A stretch of 64,000 nt of DNA from Taeniopygia guttata. Its lineage: Eukaryota > Chordata > Aves > Passeriformes > Estrildidae. A model generated the notes under the pieces. The model worked only from the letters and a program-made list of their open reading frames with translations, was not told the origin of the DNA and did not search any database. The DNA is taken from the NCBI RefSeq assembly GCF_048771995.1, contig NC_133027.1:13698001-13762000 (forward strand), given 5' to 3'. The position numbers and the translations under genes are program-made. Positions 24,481 through 37,332 of this stretch are shown one piece after another (position 1 is the stretch's first letter; the number at the start of each line of letters is the position of its first letter).

Positions 24481-26989
24481 TTATCATAGAGTCATTTGTT
24501 CAAGAAAGTATTTCCTTCTTTGGCTGAGGAGAATATCATGCAACACCACGTCAAAAAAACTGACCAGACCAACTGGAAGAGATTACTACTTTCAGGATAT
24601 CCAGCAGCCTCTTCCAAAGGGAAAGCAGGTAAAATACTGTTTTATACCTTGTATTTGCTCTCCATTTTTTTCTTTTTTTCCTCATTTATGTTATTTGCCT
24701 GTTTCTCTTCCTCCTCTCACAGTTCAGTGGGCTGCACTGTACTGAGAATGGTCTTGTGAACTTCAGGGAGACCAGGACCTTGGCATGTTTTGCAAGAGCC
24801 TCGAGCAAACTGTAATGCAAGAATCATGAGTAAGGAACTTCTGCAATTGCCCAGAGAAGTGTGGCTGTGAGAGTGTTTAAAGGGAAAGCAGACCAAGAAA
24901 CAAAGCCACTGTGTAAAAAAAATGTTTCTTGATATTTAGGTATTTGCTTTTGATTTTTGCATTATTGTGTGACATGTTTATATTTCATGCGATATATTGT
25001 GTTTACTACTGATTTAACTGTCTCCTAAATGTTGTCTCAGTCCTGTCATTCCCTGTCCAAGAGCCAAAGGAAAGGTGAATTCAGTGAGAGGAAGTGTCAA
25101 AAAGTGCATCTGATGCAGAAGACCTGCCTTCTGTAAAATATGACATGATTCTGTGGAAACTGCTGCCACAGTTTACAGTGACCATGGCTGTTGTGGGCTA
25201 TCTGACTCACACGTAAGTAATAAGGAGACAAACTTCATATGAATGGTGATACATAGCAGTTTTGAAAAAACTATTTAATTTAATGTCCCAAGAATTGGAA
25301 AAAATATTAGTCTTAAGAATTTAAGAAAGAGAAGACTACTGCTGACTAGAGAGCTTTCAAAATGTAGCTCTGGTTTAGATGAACTTTGCTTCAGATCTGG
25401 TATAACAATTCTGCTTCAAAGGTCCCCCAATAAGCACTGTGATGAAAATTATTAATAAACTCATAAATGCCTCATTTTACCCCAAGTGTAAAAAAAAACC
25501 AAAAACAAGTAGCATAGAACCAAATTGGGTTTTATTCCTTAGGATAAGCCAATTGCCTGAGCCTTGGGCTCTGGGTCCTGGTTTTGTTATGTCCTTGCAA
25601 GTAGGGCTGGCATCGTCTGGCTCTGCTGGCTGGCCGTGTGTGCTGGGCAGCCCCAGCAGCTCTGCCTGCCCAGGGAAGGCTCTTGGAGCAGCTGCATGTG
25701 GCTCCTGAAGACAAATCCTTTTCTGCCTTTTCTTGGGGAGAAATTGTCAAACTTTTCAAAAGTGACTGGCTATTCATCAGGTAAACTGGAGATAATATGG
25801 GATGATTAACTTCCCTCATCCCCAGAAATATTCAAGAAGAAAAAGAGTTCAATAAATCAAAACGTGTGACTTCTCTGAGGTTTCAGTGTTATAACTTAAA
25901 ATCATGGCTTGGTCTTTATTAACAAAGGAATTTTTGACATTTCCAAGGTTATCAATGTTTCAGATGTTGTGGAAAGGAATAGCTGAAGGAATGTTGTCCC
26001 ACATTTTGACCAGATGCATTTTAAAACAAGTTCAAAAATACTTTTGCATGTTTATTCTCTGAGAATAAACTTTATTTTCTACATGGCAATAACAGAAATG
26101 AACTCAAGGAAATTACTCACATATGTCAAGAACGTAATGTGCCCCTTCACTTTCAAAGGGTTGGCATCAGTGTAAATTATTGCTTACAGGTGCTAAGTAA
26201 CCTCTTTGATGGTTTTTTTTATTGGCTGACTCAGATTTCGTAGGAAGATAAAAAGCTACTGTAAAAGAGTACTTATTTAATTAAAAAGAACTAAGGATTT
26301 TCATAGCAAAGAAATGGGTGTGGATGGGTGATTGTTTTGGTTTTTGATTTGTTTTTGGACCAAGACTGAAAATTTTTTACCAAGTATTCTCTCTACCTTT
26401 CATTTTCTCTTTGCTATTTCTACCATGTGGTTGAATGTAACTTTTGTCTGAATAAAGACTATTACACAGATTCCTTTTTCAGTTAACACAATAGTGATAT
26501 TTAGAAATTGTGTAGGCACTAGCTTGTGATTTTAAATCCTTCATGTAATACAGTCCTTCAGATGTACTGATTTGAGTTGTATCCTACATCCTATTTCTTA
26601 CTTTCTGCAAGTTCAGTGGAAATGAAACTTCAATCAAATTTAATGCACATGGACATATTCCAAGAAGATTCTTCCTTTTATAGTATCAAAGTGATCATCA
26701 AAAAGGCCCAATTTAAATAACTTCTCCAAATTCAAAATTTGTTAACACATTTGAAAGTGCAAAAGGCAAAAGCTAATTCTGAGCTTGTTTCAAATAGCAG
26801 TAAGTTCTCATCAAATTAATTGCTTTCCTTTGTAGTGAAGTAAGGATAGATAAGAAAATCACTTCATGAATTTCATATCTCCAAAACAGATTTGCAACAA
26901 AGCCTGTGATTCTTTCCAAGAATTTTTAATGGAAAACTCCAATAAATTTACGTTTTCTCTCTCCCCTCTCTAAGACAATATTCTCCTTC
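24481..26989. other. noncoding sequence with one GC-rich patch, no gene recognised
   Basis: At about 25555-25710 the sequence becomes GC-rich (CTGGCTGG and CTGCCTGCCCAGGG words), with open frames of 81-95 codons on both strands and a short GCTGGG/CCCAGC hairpin. No domain or splice pair identifies an exon. The remainder is AT-rich. Confidence 0.5.
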
Positions 26990-27500
26990 TTCCTTAAAAA
27001 AAGAGCACAGAAAGTCCTGCTGCTGGTTTGCATTATAATAAAGCACCCAGACACATAATTTTATCAACTGTTAGTATGCCTTTAACAAATCACAATTAAA
27101 TATTAACAGCCTGTGGAGCAGCATGGAGGGCTCTGCAATCCTTTGAAGGTATATTTGCCAATTAAACAAAGTTTGACATTAGACTAAAGGTGGCAAGGAT
27201 CCAAACCAGAGAAATGAAAGTCAACCACTTCAGTGGCATTCATTAGCTAAACAGACATTCTTTGTGTGGCCTGTTTCTTTGCTACTGCCAAATCCACACC
27301 CTGTTCAGGAACTTACCCAGGCTCAGATAAGCTTATTATGGAAATAACACTTTGTCACCCCTTACAACTTGCTTCTTGTTAAATTATCTTTTATCTTCTT
27401 TGTAGTATTTGTCACCTTTCCTTGGGTGCCCCTTGTGTGGCCAAATGGTATTGTGATTAATTTGGAATAATCAGGTTCTAAAGGTTAATTTGAATTAAAA
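26990..27500. promoter_or_regulatory. candidate conserved noncoding element (low confidence)
   Basis: The stretch lacks simple repeats and carries several developmental transcription-factor-like words: ATTAAATATTAAC, CCAATTAAACAAAG, AACAAAG (SOX/TCF-like), CATTAGCTAA and CAGATAAGCTTATT (GATA-like). Its texture resembles vertebrate enhancers. This is visual inference, and no target gene is visible in the window. Confidence 0.22.
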
Positions 27501-30500
27501 GGACAATATTTTGAAGATTCCCTCTTCAGTATCATCACACAAGAATGGTTATAGAGAGACAATTTTGTACATACATTGTGTTAGGATTTTTGGCAATGTG
27601 TGAAAGTTTAGGTGCTAGTTTGGGTCATCTTGTAGTAGTTGCTCATGTGGGAGAGCACAAATTTTCCTGAAAAGGAAGATTTGGATGGGAATTCTCTAGC
27701 TTCTACATGGCCTGCCCAAAATTTTGTTTCTACTGCAAACCCTGTGCTGAAACAGCAGAGAAACAGCACTAAACATAGTGTTACCTCTGCATACCGAGAG
27801 CAGGAGAGGGAAAAAAAGAGCTTTTCCACTGCTCTTTTTTCTGCTGGCTGAGATAAAAGCCAGAAAATCCTGGTGTGGGATGCTGAGGACCTTGGAAAAA
27901 GAGGCTGTGGCAGCCTTAAGTGTGCATCACCCAAAGAGCCTGCAGAAGGCACACAAGCTTGTGTCCCCTTTTCTTCATTCTGCAGCTTTAGAGTTACTCC
28001 ACTAAAGACAAGTTACTCTTCAAAGGCTTGGTCTAGCTTACACCTGTGCCTGGAAGAATATCCACACAAAGAGATTTTTGCTTTTGTGCCTCAAAAAGAT
28101 AAGAATATAGTAAGAGTGGAATTCAGTCTCCTCAGAAACAGTTTAAAGTCATTGAGCTAAAACTGAATATTACCATCCTTTCCAGGTCAGGGTAATGCTT
28201 GAGTATGGTTCTAGGATGGAGAAAGAAAGGAAGAAAACTAGGCTAGTTGTTCCCAGCAGAAGGTGCAGAAGCAGCCAGTACAAAGACTGTCTCCTCAAGT
28301 GACCCTACTTCTGTGGCAATAAGTAGTTTTGCACCAACTCTGAGCCCAGCTTTAGCACAGACACCGAAAACAGGTCCTGTGGATGTCAGTGGTGACAAAA
28401 CATGCACACCAGGACTGTTTTTCTGTGTTCGTATGCATATGTTGCCTATGCATACTGTTGCAGTCTGTTGCTGAGATCTACATTTCAATACAGAGTTGTC
28501 CAATCTTGTGGTGCTATGCACACATCTTAGGTGACATTCTCAGCTCTGCAGATAAATACTTTTTTTTATCTCTTTCTGTGCTGGAGCACTGCATTTCATT
28601 TCACTCATCCTCCCTCATAAATGCAGGGAAACAAAATATTCATCACTAAGTAACTGCAAAAGACTGGAGCGCCAAGTGAGGGGAGAGAAGTAATTTCTTG
28701 GGCAAATGCTTAAATGACTATCATATTTTGAATGGTTCCTTGTATTAATCATATTAAAGCTGATACCCTAGTTTGTGCTATTTTATTATGTATTGGTTTA
28801 TTTCTAGGATTTATGACAGAAACTGTATTGGCACAGAAATTTTTTTCTACATTCTATATTTTTTTCGTATATATGTCTCATGTATATTCATTGTAGTCAC
28901 ACAAATTTTATTTTCCATATACAAATAGAAATGTAGCTTTCACCAAAGCAAGAAAGAACAAGAATATCTCAGGGTTGAATTGGTCCACTTAGACCTCATA
29001 GGCAATACTGAAATATGCCTCATTCACTGATATTACTGCTCATATGTCACATATTACTTCAGTTTCCCTGTTTAAAAAAAGGCTCTGTTTAGTGTTCCAT
29101 GTACAGGAAAAATCCTCGCCCCAAGTCACAGGAGTGTTCTCTGCCTGAGACAGATATGAGAGAAAGGGCATTAAGAAACAAGCTTTCTGTGTGAGCATCA
29201 GGATGAAAACATCTTATTTTCCTTGCTCCAGTAAAGCACACTTCCTCTGAAGTTCCCAACCCAGGACCTCAGCAGGTGCCTATCTGCCTCAAAGTTGCTG
29301 GAGCTGTGCAGATTTGCACAGTGAGTGTTTTTTTTTTTTCTAATCTGCTGATTTTGACATCACCCTTACTGCTGATTTAATGAGCCCAGTGTCATAAATA
29401 GGATTACAGACCCCAGAGGTCTAATTCTCAGCTTCTTAATACACTGAAGAGTAACAGTAACTATGGTAAATAATTGCCTCAAATCAAATCAAAATTACAG
29501 CTTTAAATATGAATGCCGGAAATGTTTGCACAGTGATCTGTTCCGTGGAAATCTCTTGCCTTTATCAAGCTCCCAAAGGAAAAAGATGGCACCCAAGGAG
29601 CAAATGTCAACACCACAAATGCTGCCTTTGTGAGAGTTACACAGAAGGCAATGCTGAGGTCAGCTGCAATCAGCTGAGACCGGTGGTTGTGAAGCAGGGA
29701 TGTGGCCAAACTGTGACTGTTCTCTTCCAACAACTGCTTTTTTTTACCTTCTGTACTTGGGTAAAATCAGGATCTAATTCATAACATACAGACATACCGC
29801 GAAGTTCTCAGAGTGTGATGGGAATTCAATAGATGCTTCAGGAAGCTAAATAATTATCTGGAGACTTAGAGCTTGTTCTGTGTTTGCTTTATGACTCTAA
29901 TTTTCAGATATGGCCTGACTTCCAGGATATCTACATGGGATATTTGGTCGCCTGGGTAATTATAACAAATATTCTGCTTTTATGTTGCTATTCACATGTT
30001 TAAATTCAGTTTGTAAATGAGGGCGTTTTATGGAAATGGAGATACAGTGAGGCCATTTGCTAATAACCCAAGATGAGCAAAGCAGGAGACTCAGGTCTCC
30101 TGTCTCTTTTCTCAATCACATTGTCTTTTACAATCATCAGCCAGTTTTCATCAGTTGTAATTTGGGCTGGCATTAGTGAATGCAATCTGATTTAAGATAC
30201 ATAGATGCAAATTCTTCAATGTGTTTTCTAGTATTCATGAGCAATTCTAAGTAAATGACATTTCTAGATGTGATTAGCTCTGCATATCCCAAGACGAGTA
30301 TATGTAAAAGAGATGCAGCTATATATTTTAGCACACACAAATGTGCAGGCATGGGCACATAAAAATATTTCCTCTCTCACACAGATATGCATGCACATAT
30401 ACAACTGGTGGTAGATAAAAATAAATACACCATAGGGAGACTTTTTAGATGAGCACGTATTGTGCTTGCCTTAAGGACTTGATTAATTTGATTATAATTC

Positions 30501-31176
30501 GTGCAGTACTACAGAACTATTTTCTAAATGAGATTAAATACTATTTTCTAAATGAGATAAAGATGCATATATAGAGTCTATATAAGACCAGTTTCCCACG
30601 GAGAACTGCAGAGTTAAACCAAACAAGGCAGGAAGTATTCCAGCAGGAGAGGGAAAGAATACATGTTTAAGCAATAGACTTGAAAATTCAGGCAGTGAAG
30701 GAAAGAGCAAATTGAAAGCTGCTTAGATTTACTGTAGCTGTAATGTGTGTTCTGCTTATTTACATAAGATCTGTGTGATTATCTTCTCTGCTGTTCAGTA
30801 AGAATAGTCCCTACTGTAGTATCTGCTGCAACACACGGTACTTTTCTTATCTCGGATATGCAGCCCACTTACTAAAGAAACACACTAACCAATATGTAAT
30901 GTGAACTTTTGACTCTTCACAATGTTTGGAGATGAAGAATATATTACACCACCAGCAGATACAAAGGGCGAAGTCTGTATTCCCCAGTGGGCAGATTGCT
31001 CTGGTTTTACTTTGGGCTTAGCAAAATTTCTGTTTGTTCTTTTTGTTGCTACCTTTGAAAACAAAGGTTCTCCATTCTGGACTTTATTTTAATACAGTTC
31101 TGAGACCAAATATGGCAGTGTATTGGTTGAGAAACTGAGGTCTTTTTGTAAAAATGGAAGAATCTCTTCTAGACTT
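27501..31176. other. noncoding sequence, no gene firmly recognised
   Basis: Frames up to 114 codons occur on both strands in the same places (27608-28160, 28243-28649), which argues against coding. A cysteine-rich frame at 29509-29784 with splice-like flanks is discussed as a finding but not called. A 24-bp tandem duplication is at 30516-30560. Confidence 0.5.
30516..30560. repeat. 24-bp tandem duplication, almost two units
   Basis: The unit ACTATTTTCTAAATGAGAT plus a short spacer occurs twice with a period of 24 bases. Probably slippage-derived. Confidence 0.8.
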
Positions 31177-31600
31177 TGATGCCTGGAATGGCTACCTAGA
31201 ACAGAGGCTAGACAGAGTTAGAGAATAAAGTAGGTATTTATTAAAGGCCTTTAATGCACCCTGAGCAGTGCAAGAGCCTCGCAAAGGCTACACCCAAGGT
31301 GGACGATGGTCATGAGTTTTTCAGACAGGCGTAAGTTTGATCCATTTGCATATCAGGAGTTAATTGTCCAATTACAGCTTCAGGTAATGAAGTCATATTC
31401 CCCCAGTTTGCTCTCCGCAATTCACTTTTGTTTATATTTTTCAGGGCCTGTGATGGTGACCTTGGTTCTCAGGCCTGGAAGGACAGTTTTGTCTGACCAA
31501 ATTGTAAAGAGAGATCACTAACACATTATATGGAGTTCAGAGTTATATACTAATGCAGAACAGGAGCTGAAAAATATAAAAGCTAAAACTTAAAGCATCA
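31177..31600 (-). mobile_element. ERVL-type solo LTR, copy 1
   Basis: About 424 bases bounded by matching termini: on the minus strand it starts TGATGCTTTAAG and ends AGGCATCA, giving a TGATG...CATCA terminal inverted repeat. A polyadenylation signal AATAAA reads on the minus strand (31237-31242), followed by the U5-like ACTTTATTCTCTAACTC and CTGTCTAGCCTCTG. Two further copies are in this window in the same orientation. No internal retroviral gene is next to it, so it is a solo LTR. Exact 5-bp target duplications are not seen. A 71-codon plus-strand frame inside is antisense and not a gene. Confidence 0.78.
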
Positions 31601-33274
31601 GCTTTAATGTTCCTCGAATGTTATTTACTCACCCTGCATACCTGAATCTCCTAGATGTTCTCCAGGTGTCATCCTTGTAGTCTGCACTCATCCAGTTACC
31701 ACCAACTTTTACCCATGGAAAGGAGAATGAGTGTGTGAAGGTCAAGATGTGATAGGAGTAATATGGACATTTTTTTTCTGAGACCAGTGGCATCATAGTC
31801 TTCAAATGAGTATTCAGTTATAATTTCCTACAGAGAAAGTAGTAATCTGGATGTCCAGTCATTTGTGCTTTGTTTACAAGAAAGAGTTTTTAATTTTAAT
31901 TTTTAAGTTTTACCTAGTTACCTTGAAATATAAAGTAAATGTGTCTCAGATCCCAAAGAGAATGAATTAAAGACTAAAACATGCTGTGGTGGCAGAAGAC
32001 TCTGAAGCTCTTTTAGTTTTATTCCTGGCAAAGCAATATTCATGGCTATTTTAAAACAAACAAAAAATTCTTTTCTTCAACTTGACTTTCATGCTAAGCA
32101 GATGAAGGAATTTTGAATTCACCAGTGACATAAAATTATTAACAGATTATCCTTTTTTCCACCATGAGCAAGAGCTCTTGGTACTGTCTCTCAGTGTGTT
32201 CTATGTGGGAGAACAACATTTCACACTTTCATGATTTCTTCTCATTTCTTTTCCTGTCCAGAATGACAGGACCACTCTTGTGAAACGATACTGACTCATT
32301 AGAAATTAGTCAGTACATTGTTTGTATACGAAGTTGGGAAAAACGGAGCAAGGTATTGTTTAATAGTTAGGTGCAGAAGAATTTTATCAATTGTCCAAGG
32401 AAAAAGGAAAGATTTCACTAGGAAAGATAATTTAATCACATATTTGATAAAGCAATGGTGGGATAACTCTGGGAAATGTGAAACCATTGCAACACTGCAC
32501 GAGTAGAAGTGCTAAAGAGCTGCATTTGGGAGATCTCAGCTCTCAGATATGTGGTTATTAGTCACTCAAAATTAAGAACTCATAACAGCTTAGAGTACAT
32601 TTTTGTTGTTTGGCCATCCTGTACCAGGGCTGGTATTCAGCCCACGTGTCTGGTCACAAATGTATTATTAAAGTGCCTTTCCTCCTGGTGGACATCTTTA
32701 TGCTCTCTATTGGGAGCTAAACATACACATCACACACAATAGGAGAATTAGCCTTAATTGCTTCATCAGCTAAGAAATCAAGAAAAAGCTGATGTTCCTT
32801 CAATCCTGTTCATGTCTGAATAGACAAGTTTTCCTATCTTGAATCAAATATAGACTCAGACTCACCTCCCTTATAAACAACTTCCTCCCAGAACCCAAAG
32901 ACCTGGGTGTCCTGTGAGCTGCACGGAGCCTGGTGGGAATAAAGTCACCCAATAGTGACCTGGCCACAAGCCTCCAGCTTTTGTTCTCAGCTAATGAAAG
33001 CATTCTTGGCAAACGGTTTTGCTTTAGGTCACCTTGCACTCGTCCAAGAATTCAAACTCCAGTGGCACAATATGAATGTCCCCAGCCATTGCTCTTAATT
33101 ATGGCCCTGCTTCCAAAAAACAATCATAAAAGGCCGAGGGTCCTATTCTTTTATTTTGGCTGGAGTGTCCTGTTGGCCAGCCAGCTTTGAATCCTTCAGT
33201 TTCTTCAGTATCAAACTTCTCAATGAGTGCATTTTACAGCATTGTTAGTTTTCTTTGTAGTAGTAGCAGTATTA
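31601..33274. other. noncoding sequence, no gene recognised
   Basis: Short frames only. The 32500-33190 part is of mixed composition with a CACGTG-like word and TTAATTGC words and could be regulatory, but nothing specific supports this. Confidence 0.55.
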
Positions 33275-33275
33275 A

Positions 33276-33323
<48 letters not shown>
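33275..33323. repeat. AGT/ACT trinucleotide microsatellite
   Basis: About sixteen uninterrupted TAG units, preceded by imperfect units from about 33256 (TAGTAGTAGCAGT). Translation gives a serine run in one frame (part of a 104-codon frame at 33187-33501) and a valine run in another, both artefacts of the repeat. The length and purity predict polymorphism between individuals. Confidence 0.92.
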
Positions 33324-33649
33324 AGCTTCTAGTGGAAGGTATTCCAGGAGAAAATGGAGGTTATTCCAGCAGAAAGGTCAATATGGCAGACTGTATTTTC
33401 TTACAGTTTATTTGATTGACCTTATTCTAACTAGCATGAGCATGGGCAGCTCTGGATTGGCAGTGAGAAGAGTAGTTTTTTCTTCAAAACCTTCTTTCTA
33501 ATCCACAGTGTAAAAAATACTCTGTTCTGTTCTTTCTATGCCTCAGTTTACTTCAGCTATAAAATGGAAGTGATAATTTCTGTTGTAAAATACTTATATC
33601 TGTGAATTGAAAGCATTACTGAAGAACTAATTACTGTTACACTTAAACA
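33324..33649. other. noncoding sequence, nothing recognised
   Basis: AT-rich sequence following the microsatellite, with no frame beyond the serine-run artefact. Confidence 0.55.
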
Positions 33650-34100
33650 TTCCAGCATTGCGATTAAATGATTTTTATGCCTTGATAATTATATTTCACT
33701 AGGGAAGAGTGGGCAACCATCCATCAAAGTCCCTGGCTGCGACTGAAATCTGAAGCTGACAGAAATTTTGTGGTGCAGTCATTGATAACCGTGGTTTTGA
33801 ATAGCTCTGAAACAAAGCTGTGAAAAATTCACAGTCTCTTCAGATTGACGTTATTTATAGCACAGCCCAGTATGAGGTAAATTTCAGTCACGTACAGCTT
33901 GTTTAAAAGCAGAGTAAATTTTTATCGGTCTCTAGAATGCTAACAGATGAAAGACTGTGTTCAAATCTTTAGGCCTTATACAGTAGACAGGATTGCAAGG
34001 CTAATTGGTGCTGCTGGCATTCAGTGTCAAGGTTAATATGAAATAAAGCTGGTTTAGAAAATTATTATTGTTTTGTGCAGATGGATTTAATTTGTAGCTT
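33650..34100. promoter_or_regulatory. candidate conserved noncoding element (low confidence)
   Basis: Repeat-free sequence with homeodomain-like (GCGATTAAATGATTTTTATG, GGCTAATTGG), Runt-like (AACCGTGGTTT) and CRE-like (TTGACGTTA) words. It has more CpG than the flanks (GCGAC, ACCGTG, GACGTT, CACGTAC, ATCGG). It reads like an enhancer or ultraconserved block, but no evidence beyond composition is available here. Confidence 0.22.
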
Positions 34101-35689
34101 GGAAGTTTCACAAAGCATCTGTAGTAGCCAGAGGAAAATAAGAATAGAATAAATAGGAAGTGCAATAGGTACATAGCATGGTTTTAGAAAAATCTCCATT
34201 TCAGGCAGCTTCACTTAAAGGACAGCTTCTTAAGTCTGCATTTGGCATTCCTTCTTATTAAATCAATGTTGAGTAAGGGCTCCATGATTTTGCTGAAAAT
34301 TCGGCAAGAGCTGTTTGTTCCAGGCTTACATGGAACAGAGCTTCACTTTACAACTTCTTCCTTTCATGCCACAGGGATTTTAGAAGAGCAAAGATATCAG
34401 TAAATGAGGAGTTGCAAAATGCTGGCCAAGGAGTAGTCATACCTTGACCTGACCATAAGTGGCTAAACCAGGCACTATGGGATTCCATTCATGCTCGTGT
34501 ACACTGCTGTCCCTTCCTGTGGCATAACAACATCAGAGCTCCCAAATCATCCAGAAAACACTTTTGTTGGCCTCGATTTTCTCATAGCAGAATAACACCT
34601 GACAGTCTCTTCGGTGAGCTATAGAACATTTTGGTTCCCCAGAGGACAGATCAGCCACCTGTGACAGCAGCAGCCAAACCAGGTTTTGCATGCTGGAGTG
34701 AATGACACCAGTGAAAAGACAACACACTGTTCTTGTAAATCATTGCCACTGCAATGTGGAGTGAGGCTGACTTCAGTGTGGCTACATTCCCAGGGAAGGA
34801 TTGCTAATATGTGTTCTATAACCTTTACAAAACACTCTGTGCAATAACTAACGAATGAGTCAGGCTTGGACTTTGTCATTGTAACAAGAAGCACTGTGTT
34901 GCTCAAAATTTGGGAACCCTCTTCTCCAGTGGTGTTGAAATTTCTGCATAAAGCATCTAAGTTCCAAAGATATTGAAGAGGGAGATCTGGATGCCTAAAA
35001 ATAGGATTCATCCTGTCTAGCACTCTAAGTTTCATCTAGCAAACATAAAATGCCTGAGAGGAAAAAGTTCTGTTTATTCATCTCCTCTCCCCATCTTGCC
35101 CACTGGCAATTCTGTGGTAGGTACTTATGTTAAACAAGGATTCAGTGCCAAAAGCTATTTCCAGATTCCAGGTAACAGATTCATACATTTCCAAAGAAAT
35201 GACTGGCACACTTTCTTTCAAAACCTGCAATCAGTTCATCCTACTCTTTGCAAACTATTCTGCTGGTTTAAACATTTCCCTCCTCAGGCTGAAGCATTGT
35301 GAATTGCACCTCCTGCTCCCCTACACAGCAGGTGATGGGTACGTGTTGTGTTTGCCTCTTTTACTGCATATGAGCCACTCTGAATTGTAGGGCTGAAAGC
35401 TCCATGTTGGGAGCTTCTACAAGTCTGAAAATACAGGAAAAAGATCTGAGCAGAGTTGAAAGCCCACAGCTTCATTCTTATCAGGAATGTCCTGTCCACA
35501 GCCTTTAGCCTCACTTGTGCATTGAAGCCTTGTTTGGTTCACATGGGCTATTAATATGGGCAGCATGTAACTCTGAAGCATTATCTTAGGTGAAATAAGA
35601 TTTTATTTTTGCTATGCTTTAGGTGTAAGAGTTTGTCATTCTATACTTCTGACTAATTTTAACAAGAGTTGAGGGATTCAGATTGAGAG
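34101..35689. other. noncoding sequence with one 138-codon frame, no gene called
   Basis: A minus-strand frame at 34619-35035 is open for 138 codons. It has nine cysteines but no spacing that I recognise as a domain, and a second shorter frame overlaps it. No splice context was convincing. It is left as unexplained sequence. Confidence 0.45.
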
Positions 35690-36400
35690 AAGAATTAAAT
35701 GCATTCCAATTAATGACATCAATGCAGCCCCTGGCACATTTTCAAAAAGCACTTTTCTGTGCTACATAGTAGCACTGCATGGAGAAATAAGGGCAATCTT
35801 TACTCCTCAATTCAACTGACTGCCCTCAATACTCCCTGGAAATGAGCTGGGTAATCTATCTCAAGAAAGAGTGTATGAAATAATAGCTGCTACAGTCAGG
35901 GAAGTTATAAAAGTTATTTATTTCTCTCATAATAACCCTAGTTGATTAAGGGAAAAAGAAAAAAAAAAAAAAAAAGCCAGAAAAACCCCAGCCCTGTACA
36001 ATAAGTGGCTCACATTGTGCATTACTTTAATTTCATTTCACATCTAGACACTCTTATGCATTTACTGTTTTGCTTGGAGGCTTTAAATACCCTGGGCTAA
36101 TTATAGGACAATATTTTCCAAGTTACAAGGGTTAAATTGAAAGCACAGCTAATGAGATACTATTCCTGGCTATTAAACAGAAAGAAAAAGGGTCTATTTA
36201 ATTATAAAGTATGTAAAAAAAGCATAATCATCTTGTAATGTAACAGCTCTCATCTGGATTATTATTTTGGTACACATTTGTAAACACTGCCTGGCACATT
36301 ATTGAATTGTTTAACATTTATGTGAATGTAGTTATTCTACAGAATAACAATATTGACACTGAGCTAGTTCCCTTTTAATTTCACCAAGAATATTTAATAT
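35690..36400. promoter_or_regulatory. candidate conserved noncoding block split by an A run (low confidence)
   Basis: Both sides of the A run (35959-35975) are dense in homeodomain- and octamer-like words: CCAATTAATGACATCAAT, TTATGCATTTAC, GGGCTAATTATAGG and TATTTAATTATAAAG. There is almost no simple repeat and no coding frame. This is typical of conserved noncoding DNA in gene deserts near developmental genes, but it is inference only. Confidence 0.22.
35959..35975. repeat. poly-A run, 17 bases
   Basis: Uninterrupted A homopolymer preceded by GGAAAAAG. Confidence 0.85.
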
Positions 36401-37316
36401 CTAGTAAATATATTTTTTTCTTTCTCAGAAATAGAAAATAACAAAATATAAGGAAATGGGAAAGACAAGAGGAACTATTAATCTTGTCTGCCAATACCTC
36501 AATATATTTTCATGTAGTAATTTGAAATAGTATTTAATTTCACTTTAAAAACTTATGAAGAGTACTGTAGCTTGCAATTCTCAGCAACCTATAAGTGAAA
36601 AGCAAATTATGGATCTGTTTTCTTTATTCTAACTTCTTTATTCTTTATTCTAACTCAGTTACAGAACCATTTATAATATAGATTGTTTTTCCAGAAGTAC
36701 TTGATAGTAAAACTCACACTTCTAACAAACTGAGATGTGAACAACTTTAAAAACTTATGGTTGCCAGAGTTGCTTGGATGACACTTACTGGAAAGCTTTT
36801 AGTCCTCTTTCTTCACAGCATCCACATTTCTTTTAATTCTTTGCCTTCCTTCAGCTGTCAAGAGTTGCTGGGACTTGTCAAGTGGCACTGGCTGCACCCT
36901 CTGCAAGGCTTCTGTGCATGGAAGGTGAGCTGTGGTCAGGTAAGGGCCAGCTGAGCTGAGCCAGGGGAGGGAAGGTGAAGTGAGGTGATTTCTTTAACCT
37001 GGGTGACCTGCAGGTACCACACGGCCAAAGGAGAGGCACAAGTCACCCGAACACTTTGGAGCACATCACTCAGCCACTGTGTAGGTTCTCTGGCAGACTG
37101 CTGGGGAATTCTTGCTGTGGCAGCTGTCAGCAACTAAGTTGGAGATGTTTATGCCTATGGGTTTAAGGACTAGTTTGTGAACTTAATTGCATACCTAATA
37201 AAGGTGTTTCTTGAACTTCCTGAGCACACTGAACTTCTGTGAAATAAGCAAATCTTTTGACTAGAGGGAGGCTGAACACATCTCCACATCTCTCAGAAGA
37301 TCAAAGACAGAGTAAA

Positions 37317-37332
37317 ATATATATATATATTA
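37317..37332. repeat. short TA dinucleotide run
   Basis: About eight TA units. It is short and may be polymorphic. Confidence 0.75.

Noticed and set aside
31306..31521. 71-codon frame with a similar counterpart at 63615-63803, looking like a conserved protein pair
   Set aside because: Both lie antisense inside copies of the same LTR. The similarity is that of the repeat, not of a gene.
33187..33501. Frame with a long serine run
   Set aside because: The serines are the translated TAG/AGT microsatellite. The neighbouring frame gives valines from the same repeat.
34619..35035. 138-codon minus-strand frame with several cysteines
   Set aside because: No recognised cysteine spacing, no splice context and no conserved partner nearby. 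Most likely chance.
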